DNA of 49,578 bases from Candidatus Aquidulcis sp. (GTDB lineage Bacteria > Chloroflexota > Anaerolineae > UBA4142). Positions 17,156-25,605 of this stretch are shown here, piece by piece (the first letter of the stretch is position 1; the number at the start of each line of letters is the position of its first letter). The stretch is taken from NCBI GenBank assembly GCA_020723345.1, contig DYJA01000046.1, forward strand, positions 1 to 49,578. Reading direction: 5' to 3'. The notes beneath the pieces are model-generated. The model did not search any database. It had not been told where the DNA came from and saw only the letters and a list, made by a program, of their open reading frames with translations. The translations under genes were made by a program, and so were the position numbers.

Positions 17156-17398
17156 TCAATTCCGACTCGCGCACGTACTACAAGCCGTACTGCTGCACGA
17201 ACCACAGCCCCCGCCACTGCCTAACGCGCTGACGCTTCCCCCTTCGCCGTGACTGAACGCGATCACTTGGGAAATCTGGCGCGCGACGCGACTGCCGCGA
17301 CAATGCGGACAATGCGCGGGATCGTCAATCTGTTTGATCGAGCGGCGCAGTTCGAACCGCGTGCTGCAATCCGAACAAACATATTCGTACGTTGGCAT
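17156..17398 (-). CDS. FmdB/CxxC-type zinc ribbon protein
   Basis: 80 residues, AGGAG upstream. The N-terminal zinc ribbon has two knuckles: YEYVCSDCSTRFE and CPHCRGSRVAR. The C-terminal tail is Gly/Ser/Cys rich (GGGCGSCSSTACSTCAS), which may hold a second metal. FmdB-type proteins are often regulatory or maturation factors of unknown mechanism. It sits between def and korA on the same strand. Confidence 0.82.
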   Translation of the reverse strand: MPTYEYVCSDCSTRFELRRSIKQIDDPAHCPHCRGSRVARQISQVIAFSHGEGGSVSALGSGGGCGSCSSTACSTCASRN

Positions 17399-17458
17399 TC
17401 GATACTCCTATCTCTTTCTTTCCTGCGCTCATTTTACTCGGTTTTGCGACGTTATGCA

Positions 17459-17494
17459 AACAGGTCGCAGACACCTTGCGTGACGTGCGACCTG
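17459..17494. repeat. inverted repeat between def and fmdB-like gene
   Basis: ACAGGTCGCA (17459-17468) and TGCGACCTGT (17485-17494) form a perfect 10-bp stem with a 16-nt loop. No U-tract follows in either direction, so it is listed as a repeat and not a terminator. Confidence 0.5.
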
Positions 17495-17556
17495 TTGCTT
17501 GATACCCGTGTCCCGTTATCCAATACAATTTCGTACGGTCAGGACAAGCCACATCC

Positions 17557-18150
17557 CTACGCAAGTTCTTTCTTCTTCGCCGCCTGCGTCGCGTCGCCTT
17601 GAAACGCGGGCACGCGTCCTTCTTCCGTGACGCGGTACAAGTCCTCCGGCTTTTCCAACCGGTCGGTGAATAAAATCCCATCGAGGTGATCGATCTCGTG
17701 CTGAAACGCGCGCGCGAGCAATCCTTCACCGGTCAGTTTGACTTCTTTGCCTTTGCGATTCAAGCCCTTGACGATCACTTTTTCCGCGCGCCGCACCATT
17801 CCGACGTAACCCGGAATCGAAAGGCAACCTTCTTCGCCAAACTGCTCACCTTCCGCTTTGACGATTTCGGGATTGATCAACGCGATCGGTTGACCGCTGT
17901 ACGCGACGCGGCGTTTCTCGCGCGGCTGCGCCTCGACTGTGTCGTCCGTATCGTCCTTCGGCATTTCGACGATAAAGACGCGCAACCCCACGCCGATTTG
18001 CGGCGCGGCAAGCCCGAGTCCGTGCGCTTCGTGCATCGAATCGAACATGTCGTCAATCAGTTTTTCTATCGCCGCGTCGACGCGCTTGATCTTTTTTGCT
18101 TTTTGCCGGAGCACCGGATGCTCCGAGGTGAGTATTTCTTTGATAGCCAT
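17557..18150 (-). CDS. def: peptide deformylase
   Basis: 197 residues. It removes the formyl group from nascent N-termini. All three metal/active-site motifs are present: GLGLAAPQ (44-51), EEGCLS (106-111, Cys109 metal ligand) and QHEIDHLDG (150-158, His151, Glu152, His155). There is a slightly acidic insertion before motif 2 and a short C-terminal extension (FQGDATQAAKKKELA). No Shine-Dalgarno is visible, because a run of TATTCAGTGTTCAGT-type repeats directly precedes the ATG. Confidence 0.96.
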   Translation of the reverse strand: MAIKEILTSEHPVLRQKAKKIKRVDAAIEKLIDDMFDSMHEAHGLGLAAPQIGVGLRVFIVEMPKDDTDDTVEAQPREKRRVAYSGQPIALINPEIVKAEGEQFGEEGCLSIPGYVGMVRRAEKVIVKGLNRKGKEVKLTGEGLLARAFQHEIDHLDGILFTDRLEKPEDLYRVTEEGRVPAFQGDATQAAKKKELA

Positions 18151-18159
18151 TGTATCGGT

Positions 18160-18238
18160 ATTCAGTATTCAGTGTTCAGTATTCAGTATGCAGTGCTCAG
18201 TACACCGAATACTGAACGCTATCTCCCACTGACCTAGT
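18160..18238. repeat. TATTCAGTGTTCAGT tandem repeat with inverted arm
   Basis: GTATTCAGTATTCAGTGTTCAG is repeated with variation, then an inverted arm CGAATACTGAACG at about 18203. It lies immediately 5' of def. The same unit recurs at 28190-28240 (ATTCAGTTTTCAG ... CACTGAATACTGAATAC) and, as a GTGAACAGTGAACAGT variant, at 48717-48735. Confidence 0.7.
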
Positions 18239-18254
18239 GGCGATGCTCCGCGCC

Positions 18255-18743
18255 TCAACCCGGACGAAACGGCGGGTTGCCATCGTCGTCGCGCGCGATG
18301 ATCGACGCGCCGACACCCAACCGCGCGGCAATCGTGTCCGATATGCGATTCAGCCCCGCTTTGTCGAATGAGACGACGCGCTCGACGATTTTGTTATCGG
18401 CGTCGATCAAGAACAATGTCGGCACGACTTCGGGATCGTACTGTTTGGAGACGCGCCAATCCGCATCAATCAAAATCGGAAACGTACTGCCGTATTTAGA
18501 TGCGAATTTTTCAGAAGCGTCGCGTTCGTGCTGCGAAACGCCCCACACATCAAGCCCCGCGTCTTTGTACGTTTGATAAATCTTTTCGATATAGAGCCAC
18601 GCCAGCGCGCAAACCGGGCACGTCGTCTTGAAAAATGCGGCGAGCGTTAGCCGCGCGCCGCTGGCGTTCAATGCGTACGATTTGCCGTCAATCCCGCACA
18701 ACGAAAACGCGGGCGCAGTCTTGCCGACGGAGAGAGTCGCCAT
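18255..18743 (-). CDS. thioredoxin-fold peroxiredoxin/TlpA-like protein
   Basis: 162 residues, no signal peptide. FFKTTCPVCALAW supplies a CPVC redox motif (about residues 42-45), where thioredoxin has CGPC. The cis-Pro motif VVPTLFLID follows about 65 residues later, with a GLDVWGVSQHERD segment between them. This combination fits AhpC/TSA-like thiol oxidoreductases in the cytoplasm. The electron donor is unknown. AGGA lies close to the ATG. Confidence 0.8.
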   Translation of the reverse strand: MATLSVGKTAPAFSLCGIDGKSYALNASGARLTLAAFFKTTCPVCALAWLYIEKIYQTYKDAGLDVWGVSQHERDASEKFASKYGSTFPILIDADWRVSKQYDPEVVPTLFLIDADNKIVERVVSFDKAGLNRISDTIAARLGVGASIIARDDDGNPPFRPG

Positions 18744-18848
18744 TTCCTAATTCCCCATCACACAGCGCAACGGCGGACGAACAGAAAGTTATTTCCAATT
18801 GCCAGCCGTCTCGCCGTTGTCGTGGTGCGCGTGTTTCACTTTGTTCTT

Positions 18849-19058
18849 CTATGCTCTGGCTGCCACTTTGTATTGAGCAATTATCTCACGGATGACAGGC
18901 ATCAATTCGACAGGCACTTCAATAACCGCTCGTTTCCTGCTCTTGAATGCCGCGTCGTCCTCGGCGGCGGCTTGTTCATCAGTTTGCTTTTCGTAGTGGG
19001 ACAGAACTCGTCGCACTCGTTTTTCATTCCATCCTGGGGGAAAATGTTTGTTTCTCAT
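18849..19058 (-). CDS. small antitoxin-like protein paired with a DUF4258-type toxin
   Basis: 69 residues, CAGGAGG upstream. A basic N-terminus (NKHFPPGWNEKRVRRVLSHY) with an acidic middle (EQAAAEDDAAF), then a helix ending VPVELMPVIREIIAQYK. This resembles the DNA-binding/neutralising partners of DUF4258 toxins. Two bases separate it from the upstream toxin-like gene. The family call is moderate. Confidence 0.62.
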   Translation of the reverse strand: MRNKHFPPGWNEKRVRRVLSHYEKQTDEQAAAEDDAAFKSRKRAVIEVPVELMPVIREIIAQYKVAARA

Positions 19059-19060
19059 TT

Positions 19061-19345
19061 CTACCTCCTGCGCCTGCGACGATAAGCGGTCAATGCCTTC
19101 CCACGCAAATCATACGACGTTATCACAAAGACGCTGCCTGGCTCTGGATCAGGTACGTATATGACTCGAAGATAGCGTCCCGTCTTAGTCTGCCCAATGG
19201 CTACTCGCGATCCTTCTTCTCCTTGACGATCCTCACCGGGTCTCGCCAATACTTCTTCCACCTCATTCTCGTTGACGTTATGACGGTAGATGTGTGGCAA
19301 GCCCGTTTCTGGATCGATGTGGTAGCGAACGTTCCGAATAGCCAT
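19061..19345 (-). CDS. DUF4258/BrnT-like toxin candidate
   Basis: 94 residues. VRYHIDPETGLPHIYRHNVN, then VEEVLARPGEDRQG, TKTGRYLRVIYVPDPEPGSV, and a strongly basic C-terminus ending RRRRRR. The H-N-V-x-E-x-E-V-E-E-V-L element plus a GRxLRVIYVxD strand is typical of DUF4258 proteins of the RelE superfamily. It precedes its putative antitoxin, the reversed order seen in BrnT/BrnA-like pairs. Activity is inferred. Confidence 0.68.
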   Translation of the reverse strand: MAIRNVRYHIDPETGLPHIYRHNVNENEVEEVLARPGEDRQGEEGSRVAIGQTKTGRYLRVIYVPDPEPGSVFVITSYDLRGKALTAYRRRRRR

Positions 19346-19361
19346 ATAGATGGCTCCCGTA

Positions 19362-19994
19362 CTACGCTTTCTTCTTCGCTTCTTTCGCTTTGCGTTCTTC
19401 TTCCTCGTGTGCCCAATCGGTCGGGTGAATCTTCGCGTGGTACGCCGCGGGCTTGGACAAAACGTTGATGTCGTAAATGTGGCTGACGTGCCGCTCGTAA
19501 TTCGAGAGTTCGTAATCGTGATCCATCTTGATCGAATCGAACGGGCAGAATTCGGCGCAAAGACCGCAGTTCATACACACGTCAATGTCAATGTAAAATT
19601 CGGCGGGTTGCGGTTTCGGTTTGCCTTCGGGCGTTGTCGCGCGCACGATCCAGATGCACTGCGGCGGACACACTTTGGCGCAAATGCCGCACGCGGTACA
19701 CTTTTGTTTGCCAATCGCTTCTTTGCCCGTCTTGGGATCGATGACCGGTTTGCCATCCGCATCGAGCGCGGGTTCGTACACCAGAAATGGAATGAAGCGA
19801 AAATTCTCCGGCACCGGCAATTTCTCTTCGGGATATTGCACCGTGAAAATGCCGCTCCCTTTGACGCTCTGGCGTTCCATGAACAACTTGTCGTTGTACC
19901 GCCGACCGAGATGTTTGAAATCGCCCACGTAGGTTTTGAATACGCGGGTCGCCGTTATGCGTAATCCGTTGAGTAATCCGAGTCCGTATGCCAT
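19362..19994 (-). CDS. nuoI: NADH-quinone oxidoreductase subunit I
   Basis: 210 residues, GAGGAG upstream. It carries the two [4Fe-4S] clusters N6a and N6b: Cys99-Cys102-Cys105-Cys109 (KCTACGICAKVCP) and Cys140-Cys143-Cys146-Cys150 (CMNCGLCAEFCPF). It wires electrons to NuoB. The C-terminus ends in a Glu/Lys-rich helix (HEEEERKAKEAKKKA). Last gene of a nuoB-nuoCD-nuoI set. Confidence 0.95.
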   Translation of the reverse strand: MAYGLGLLNGLRITATRVFKTYVGDFKHLGRRYNDKLFMERQSVKGSGIFTVQYPEEKLPVPENFRFIPFLVYEPALDADGKPVIDPKTGKEAIGKQKCTACGICAKVCPPQCIWIVRATTPEGKPKPQPAEFYIDIDVCMNCGLCAEFCPFDSIKMDHDYELSNYERHVSHIYDINVLSKPAAYHAKIHPTDWAHEEEERKAKEAKKKA

Positions 19995-20019
19995 TTTAAC
20001 TCCTCTGCTATGAGGTCTT

Positions 20020-20101
20020 GTCGCCCGCCGGCGGCAGACCGCAGACCGCCGCTGCTTTCCTGAGAAGGATCAGCGGTCAGCGGTCGGTGGTCGGCGGTCA
20101 G
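20020..20101. repeat. GCGGTCAGCGGTCGG repeat between nuoCD and nuoI
   Basis: Tandem GGTC/GACC units: GCAGACCGCAGACCGCCG (20036-) followed by the inverted AGCGGTCAGCGGTCGGTGG. The unit recurs in frame in the GT-C gene near 26918-26940. It ends exactly at the nuoCD stop codon. Confidence 0.65.
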
Positions 20102-21859
20102 TTAGCGATCCACTTCGCCCATCACGATGTCGATCGAGCCGAGAATCACGACCATATCCGCGATCTTGTAGCCGACGCACATATCGTTCAGCGCAGTCAG
20201 GTTGATAAACGACGGCCCGCGCACGTGATAACGATACGGATTTGGCGTGCCATCGCTGACGACGTAAAATCCCAGTTCGCCTTTCGGGTTCTCGGCGCGA
20301 CCGTATGCTTCGCCTTTCGGCACGCGAACCTGGTAATTCTTTTTGCCGGTCTGAATTTCGCCCGCCGGAATTTGAGCGAGCGCCTGTTTGAGAATCTTGA
20401 GACTCTGGCGCATCTCCGCCACGCGGACGACAAAACGATCGTACAAATCGCCGACGGTGCCGGTGGGAATGTCAAAGTCGAAGCGATCATAGATCGAGTA
20501 CGGTTCGGCGCGACGGATGTCATACTTGACGCCGGACGCGCGCAGGACGGGTCCCGCAGTGCTGTAGTTGATCGCGAGATCGCGCGGCAAGATGCCGACG
20601 TTCTTGGCGCGCGCATGGAACAGTTCGTTTCCGACCATGTACGCTTCCAGTTCGTCGGTGCGGCGCGGCAAACGTTCGTCGACGAGGTACTTGCACTTCT
20701 CGATGAAATCGTCGGTCACGTCGCGCGCGACGCCGCCAAAGCGCATATAATTGCACATCATGCGCGAGCCAGAAGTCGCTTCGAATAAATCCAGAACCAG
20801 TTCGCGTTCTTCCATCGCGTAAATCAACGGTGTGTAGAACGCGCCGAGATCGTTGTAAATAAAACCCAGCGCGATGGCATGATTTTGCCAACGCGTCAGT
20901 TCCGCCATGATCACGCGAATATATTCCGCGCGTTCGGGCGGCTTGACGCCCATCAACTTTTCGACCGCGAGCGCGTACGCAAGATTGTTCGCCATCGAAC
21001 TGAAATAATCAAGGCGATCCGTGAACGGCATATTGCCGAGGTACGTGTTGCGCTCGCCGATCTTGTCGTGGTTGCGATGCAGATAACCCAGAATCGGCTC
21101 GACGCCGCGCACGACTTCGCCTTCGAGCGTGACGCGCAAGCGCAAAACGCCGTGCGTCGACGGATGCTGCGGGCCGACGTTCAAAACGATTTTGTCGGTG
21201 TGGATGCGCGATGCCGTCGCTTCTTCGACGCTGATCGGTTGAATGTGATCGCGCGGCGGTTTGTACGCGACGGCGTCAAAGTTCGCGGGGTACTGAACAT
21301 TATCGTGCCACGGATTGCGATCTTCCGCGATGACGTGATACCCCTGATCCCACCGCGAGCCGAACGGCTTTTTCTCTTCTTCGTAGTACGGCTCTTTGTA
21401 ATCTTTGCGAAGCGGATACCCCTCGAAACCATCCCACAGCAAAATGCGGCGCAAGTTGGGATGCCCCGCAAAGCGAATGCCCATCAAGTCGTACACTTCG
21501 CGCTCTTGAAAATCCGCGCCGCGATAAACCGGGACGAGCGATGGCACGGACGGATTGTCGCGCGCGGCGTTCACCTTCAACGTAATCGGCGCGCCGCCGC
21601 GATCCATCGAGGTCAAATTGTAGACAACCTCGAATCGGTCTTGCCAATCCACGCTCGTCACGTTGTTCAAATAATCGAAGGCAAGTGAATCGCGCAAATA
21701 GCGCGCCACGTCGAGCAGTTTGTCGTTCTTGACGACAATCCCTTGCGCGCTGACCGACTCGACCGCGTCGGGATGCTGCGTCTTGATTTGCTCCGCGACA
21801 ACTTGCGGATCGTTCAAGTTGAGTTGTGTTTCCGGTACCACTGGTGCGTTGACAGCCAT
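20102..21859 (-). CDS. nuoCD: NADH-quinone oxidoreductase fused subunits C and D
   Basis: 585 residues, AGGAG upstream. The N-terminal 30-kDa domain (about 1-205) has the marker [13 protein letters not shown], with [20 protein letters not shown], the classic NuoC block. The NuoD domain (about 215-585) has the quinone-site sequence [13 protein letters not shown], the [12 protein letters not shown] motif, and the C-terminal [13 protein letters not shown] and [16 protein letters not shown]. Fusion of C and D is known in several phyla. It is central to quinone reduction at the base of the peripheral arm. Confidence 0.96.
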   Translation of the reverse strand: MAVNAPVVPETQLNLNDPQVVAEQIKTQHPDAVESVSAQGIVVKNDKLLDVARYLRDSLAFDYLNNVTSVDWQDRFEVVYNLTSMDRGGAPITLKVNAARDNPSVPSLVPVYRGADFQEREVYDLMGIRFAGHPNLRRILLWDGFEGYPLRKDYKEPYYEEEKKPFGSRWDQGYHVIAEDRNPWHDNVQYPANFDAVAYKPPRDHIQPISVEEATASRIHTDKIVLNVGPQHPSTHGVLRLRVTLEGEVVRGVEPILGYLHRNHDKIGERNTYLGNMPFTDRLDYFSSMANNLAYALAVEKLMGVKPPERAEYIRVIMAELTRWQNHAIALGFIYNDLGAFYTPLIYAMEERELVLDLFEATSGSRMMCNYMRFGGVARDVTDDFIEKCKYLVDERLPRRTDELEAYMVGNELFHARAKNVGILPRDLAINYSTAGPVLRASGVKYDIRRAEPYSIYDRFDFDIPTGTVGDLYDRFVVRVAEMRQSLKILKQALAQIPAGEIQTGKKNYQVRVPKGEAYGRAENPKGELGFYVVSDGTPNPYRYHVRGPSFINLTALNDMCVGYKIADMVVILGSIDIVMGEVDR

Positions 21860-21873
21860 TGTCGGACTCCTGA

Positions 21874-22596
21874 TTATTCTTTTTTCTCGGCTTTCGCGGG
21901 TTTCTGGAATTTCACCGCGCGCGCGGCGAGTTTCTCTGGATCGCCAGAGAGCGCGGTGATTTCTTCGAGGCGGCGCGCGTCGATCAAATCGGGACCGAGG
22001 ATCGGTTCGGGCACGCCTTCCGCAACGCCTTTGCGATACCAGGGCGCATCGCGCAGCGACTGCTTGTCAATTTTTTTCTGGAGTTGCATCAAACCGTAGA
22101 GTAACGCTTGCGGAGTCGGCGGACAGCCAGGAACGTACACATCGACGGGGAGCAGTTTGTCAACCCCCGAGACGACGCTGTAGCCCTCTTTGAAGGGGCC
22201 ACCGCCCGTCGCGCACGCGCCCATCGCGAGGACGTACTTGGGTTCCGCCATTTGGTTGTAGAGACGGACGATGGCGGGCGCGATTTTTTTGGTGACGGTG
22301 CCGGAGACGAGCATCAGATCGGCTTGGCGCGGCGACGCGCGAAACAATTCCATGCCGAAACGCGCGATGTCGAAGCGGGTCGCGCTGGTGCAGATCATTT
22401 CGATCGCGCAGCACGCCAGCCCAAAGCCCATGGGCCAAACGGAATTGCGACGCCCCCAATTGTAAATCGGATCGAGCAAGTCGAGCAATTTGTTCCACGG
22501 CCCCGTCCAAACCGTGCGGCGCACTTGTTCGTCAATCCATTCCTGTTCGCTGTTCGCGACTTGCAACGATGACGTTTGCGGTTTTTCTTCCGACAT
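21874..22596 (-). CDS. nuoB: NADH-quinone oxidoreductase subunit B
   Basis: 240 residues, GGGAG upstream. It holds cluster N2, which passes electrons to quinone: Cys62-Cys63 (GLACCAIEM), Cys128 (GACATGGG) and Cys158 (PGCPPTP). There are short N- and C-terminal extensions, the latter basic ([12 protein letters not shown]). It overlies the quinone cavity with NuoD. Only B, CD and I are here; A, E-H and J-N must be elsewhere or absent. Confidence 0.96.
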   Translation of the reverse strand: MSEEKPQTSSLQVANSEQEWIDEQVRRTVWTGPWNKLLDLLDPIYNWGRRNSVWPMGFGLACCAIEMICTSATRFDIARFGMELFRASPRQADLMLVSGTVTKKIAPAIVRLYNQMAEPKYVLAMGACATGGGPFKEGYSVVSGVDKLLPVDVYVPGCPPTPQALLYGLMQLQKKIDKQSLRDAPWYRKGVAEGVPEPILGPDLIDARRLEEITALSGDPEKLAARAVKFQKPAKAEKKE

Positions 22597-22639
22597 ATCT
22601 TCTCCCTCGCTGGAGTTTTTCTAGCACATTACTTTTTCC

Positions 22640-22668
22640 ATTATATCATCATCCGATTATATCAGCAA
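22640..22668 (-). promoter_or_regulatory. possible nuoB promoter (two TATAAT copies)
   Basis: On the minus strand TATAAT occurs at 22640-22645 and again at 22656-22661. A weak TTGCTG lies 17 nt upstream of the first. The region is AT-rich relative to its surroundings. The -10 boxes are convincing, the -35 boxes are not. Confidence 0.4.
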
Positions 22669-22751
22669 ACTTGTTAGACAAGCGCGAGAAATCCAAAAGC
22701 AAAAGTTAGAGTGACGTTAAAACGAAAAGGGAAACGCGTGTGAACCAGAAT

Positions 22752-22779
22752 TTTACGCTTGCGCGAATAGGAGTATAAT
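22752..22779 (+). promoter_or_regulatory. promoter of the aldolase-phosphofructokinase genes
   Basis: TTTACG (22752-22757), 16-nt spacer, TATAAT (22774-22779). It gives a leader of about 40 nt before the ribosome-site-backed ATG 22827. It is divergent from the nuoB region. Confidence 0.5.
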
Positions 22780-22826
22780 AGACCGTGACTGCAGCGCAGC
22801 AGAATCACAATTATTCGGAGTATCCT

Positions 22827-23780
22827 ATGATTGTCACAACTTCTCAACTATTCAAAGTCGCGTACGGAAAATTCGCCATCGGCGCGTACAACATCAACAA
22901 CGCCGAGCAAGCTCTGGGTCTGTTCAGCGGCAACGTCGAAGCCGATGCGCCGTTTATCGTTCAAATTTCCAAAGGCGCGCGCAAGTACGCGGGGGTTCCG
23001 ATGCTCGAAGGGATCCTGCGCGCGGCGGAAAAACAGTACCCGCAAGCGATCTTCGCCGTTCACCTCGATCACGGCGACGAGAAAACTTGCTACGATTGCA
23101 TCGACTCGGGATTCTATTCGTCGGTGATGATCGACGCGTCGCACGAGCCGTTCGAAAAGAACGTCGAGATCACAAAGCGCATCGTCGAGCGCGCGTATGC
23201 CAAAGGTCTCTCGGTCGAAGCGGAACTCGGGCGACTCGGCGGCGTCGAGGAGCACGTCGCGGTGGACGAAAAACACGCGAACCTGACTGATCCGCAGGAA
23301 GCCGTCGCGTTCGTCAAGCAGTCCGGCTGCGATAGTCTCGCCGTCGCGATTGGGACAAGCCACGGCGCGTACAAATTCAAAGGGCATCAATCGCTCGCGT
23401 TCGACCGCGTCGAAACGATCCAAAAACTTTTGCCCGGTTTCCCGCTGGTGATGCACGGTTCCAGTTCCGTGCCGCAAGAAGAAGTCCAGCGCATCAACGC
23501 CGCCGGAGGCAAACTCGATCCGTCGGCGCGCGGCGTGGACGTGGACGAACTTTTGCGCGCGGCGAAACTCGGCGTCACCAAGATCAACATCGATACCGAC
23601 GGTCGCCTGGTGTGGACGCGCGTGCATCGCGAATATTTTCGCGATTATCCCGCGGAATTCGATTTCCGCAAACCCGGCGAAGTCTTTGTCAAAGAGTACG
23701 CCAAGTTCATCGTCCACAAATCGCAAAAACTTGGCGCGGCAGGACAACTGCCGGTAGTGCGAAAGGCGCTTGGAGTGTAA
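22827..23780 (+). CDS. class II fructose-bisphosphate aldolase
   Basis: 317 residues from ATG 22827 (CGGAG upstream). Zn2+-dependent aldolase linking fructose-1,6-bisphosphate with glyceraldehyde-3-P and dihydroxyacetone-P. Asp81 and His82 lie in AVHLDHGD (catalytic and zinc). ASHEPFEKNVE, a glutamate-rich VEAELGRLGG, GTSHGAYKF and MHGSSSVP supply the rest of the site; NIDTDGRL binds phosphate. Related ketose-bisphosphate aldolases (tagatose) cannot be excluded, but the adjacent phosphofructokinase supports the glycolytic role. Confidence 0.9.
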   Translation: MIVTTSQLFKVAYGKFAIGAYNINNAEQALGLFSGNVEADAPFIVQISKGARKYAGVPMLEGILRAAEKQYPQAIFAVHLDHGDEKTCYDCIDSGFYSSVMIDASHEPFEKNVEITKRIVERAYAKGLSVEAELGRLGGVEEHVAVDEKHANLTDPQEAVAFVKQSGCDSLAVAIGTSHGAYKFKGHQSLAFDRVETIQKLLPGFPLVMHGSSSVPQEEVQRINAAGGKLDPSARGVDVDELLRAAKLGVTKINIDTDGRLVWTRVHREYFRDYPAEFDFRKPGEVFVKEYAKFIVHKSQKLGAAGQLPVVRKALGV

Positions 23781-23807
23781 ACCGAAAACCCCAAAGGAGA
23801 TGATATT

Positions 23808-25010
23808 ATGGCTAATGTCAGCACCAAAAAAGGCACCATCGGTATTCTCACCGGCGGCGGCGATGTGCCCGGTCTCAATCCGGCGATTCGCGCGGTGACG
23901 TTTCGCGCGCTGCGCGAGGGCTATCAAGTCATCGGCATTCGCCACGGCTGGGGCGGCGCGGTCGGGATCATCCGCGATGAAAAAGTAGACAACAGCGACA
24001 ACTATCAGATCCTCACCGAAGAAGTTGTCAATCGCGCGGGACGCACCGGCGGCACTTTTTTGCACACCTCGCGCACGAATCCGATCAACGTCAAGAAAGC
24101 CGATGTGCCCGCGCATTTGCAGGGCACGTACAACGCGGAGAAGAACGACTTGACTGCCGAAGTGATCAAGAACTTGGACTGGCTCGGCATTGATTATTTG
24201 ATTCCGATTGGCGGCGATGATACGCTCTCTTTCGCGGTGCGCTTGTACAAACAAGGCGTCAGAGTCATCGCGATTCCCAAGACAATGGACAACGACGTGC
24301 CCGGCACCGATTACTGCATCGGTTTTAGCACGTGCGTCAGTCGCACTATCGAACTCGCCAATCGCCTCCGCACCACGGCTGGCTCGCACGAACGCTTTCT
24401 CGTCATCGAAGTCTTTGGGCGTTACGCGGGTTTTACCGCGATGCTGCCGACGATGGCAGGCGCGGCAAATCGCTGCGTGATTCCGGAATACAAATTCAAC
24501 ATCGAGCGCCTCGCCGAATTGGCTTCGGCTGATCGCGCGCGCAATCCCAGCAAGTACTCCGTCGTCATCGTCTCCGAAGGCGCGATGTTCGAAGGCGGCG
24601 AAATGGTCTTTGAGAGTTCGACGACGGACGCGTACGGTCACGCGAAATTGGGCGGCATCGGCGACATGGTCTCCGCGCAACTCGCCGTGCTTTCCGCCAA
24701 ATACAACCAGGGCAAGACGATCAACGTCATCAATCAACGTCTGGGGTATCTCGTGCGCGGCGGCGAGCCGGACGCGATTGATTCAATCGTGCCGATGGCT
24801 TATGGCAACCTCGCGCTCGATTTGATCTTGGACAAAATTCACGGACGCCTGGTCGTGCTGAAAAACGGACGCTACGATAACGTGCCGGTCGACGTGGTGA
24901 CCAGCACCAAGAAAAAAGTCAACGTCGATATCTACTACAACAAGGAACGCCTGCGCCCGAACTTTAGCAGTTTCGAAATGCGCCCGCTGTTCATCATGAC
25001 GAGCGATTGA
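23808..25010 (+). CDS. 6-phosphofructokinase, pyrophosphate-dependent type
   Basis: 400 residues, AGGAG upstream. The phosphoryl-donor loop is GILTGGGDVPGLN (Gly16-18). Two residues that separate PPi from ATP enzymes are visible. GGDDT (135-139) has Asp where ATP enzymes have Gly, and PKTMDND (157-163) has Lys158 where ATP enzymes have Gly. Both are the PPi-type residues. MDND supplies the catalytic Asp161. The enzyme should phosphorylate fructose-6-P reversibly and so work in glycolysis and gluconeogenesis with the upstream aldolase. Length is within the PPi-PFK/long-clade range. Confidence 0.9.
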   Translation: MANVSTKKGTIGILTGGGDVPGLNPAIRAVTFRALREGYQVIGIRHGWGGAVGIIRDEKVDNSDNYQILTEEVVNRAGRTGGTFLHTSRTNPINVKKADVPAHLQGTYNAEKNDLTAEVIKNLDWLGIDYLIPIGGDDTLSFAVRLYKQGVRVIAIPKTMDNDVPGTDYCIGFSTCVSRTIELANRLRTTAGSHERFLVIEVFGRYAGFTAMLPTMAGAANRCVIPEYKFNIERLAELASADRARNPSKYSVVIVSEGAMFEGGEMVFESSTTDAYGHAKLGGIGDMVSAQLAVLSAKYNQGKTINVINQRLGYLVRGGEPDAIDSIVPMAYGNLALDLILDKIHGRLVVLKNGRYDNVPVDVVTSTKKKVNVDIYYNKERLRPNFSSFEMRPLFIMTSD

Positions 25011-25492
25011 TGCGTTCCGTCGATCGCGTGCGCGAATTTTTTGCCCAGCGTGACTTGACGATTGAAGTAAAAGAGTTGGCGGCGAGCACGCGCACCGCGC
25101 AACTTGCCGCCGACGCGGTGGGCGCGCCGCTTGGCAGCATCGTCAAGTCGCTGATCTTTATCGCCGACGACGATCGCACGATTCTCGCGCTCGTCGCGGG
25201 CGATCAGCGCGCCGATCCGGCGAAAATCGCGCGGCGCGTCGGCGCGCAAACCGCGCGCATCGCGACCGGCGAAGAAGTACGCGCGCGCACGTCGTACGCG
25301 ATTGGCGGCGTGCCGCCCGTCGCGCATGTAACACCACTCGAAACGCTGATCGACGACACGCTCTTGCGCTTTGAAACGGTGTGGGCAGCCGCCGGCGCGC
25401 CGAACGCGCTCTTTGCAATTTCCACGAAAACGCTTTTGGAATTGACCCGCGGGCGCGTGGATGAGATTGTAGAAAGGATGACGACGGACTAG
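25010..25492 (+). CDS. YbaK/ProX-type aminoacyl-tRNA deacylase domain protein
   Basis: 160 residues from ATG 25010, which overlaps the phosphofructokinase stop (TGATG), implying translational coupling. The YbaK fold is shown by VKELAASTRTAQLAADAVGA, IVKSLIFIADDDRTILALVA with the conserved Lys, and the YAIGGVPPVAH loop. Such enzymes hydrolyse mischarged Cys- or Ala-tRNAs; the editing target here is not known. Coupling to glycolysis has no obvious meaning. Confidence 0.82.
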   Translation: MRSVDRVREFFAQRDLTIEVKELAASTRTAQLAADAVGAPLGSIVKSLIFIADDDRTILALVAGDQRADPAKIARRVGAQTARIATGEEVRARTSYAIGGVPPVAHVTPLETLIDDTLLRFETVWAAAGAPNALFAISTKTLLELTRGRVDEIVERMTTD

Positions 25493-25592
25493 AAACAGAT
25501 TCGGCGGACGGACGCAGACAAAGCGCGGTTTGTCCGTCAAATCCGATCTCGTCCGTTGTCATCCTTTATTTATGCTTTTCCCGATTCTCTGC

Positions 25593-25598
25593 TATAAT
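25593..25598 (+). promoter_or_regulatory. -10 box implying a leaderless transcript
   Basis: Consensus TATAAT. ATG 25606 starts 8 nt after its last base, the normal transcription start. No Shine-Dalgarno precedes either nearby ATG (25597, 25606). The -35 is poor. The same geometry occurs at the methyltransferase gene (6364-6377). Confidence 0.55.
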
Positions 25599-25605
25599 GG
25601 CGACG

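Noticed and set aside
22848-24737. Long minus-strand open frame across the aldolase and phosphofructokinase genes
   Set aside because: High-GC shadow of two genes with clear catalytic motifs on the plus strand; the product is low-complexity and Arg/Asp-rich.
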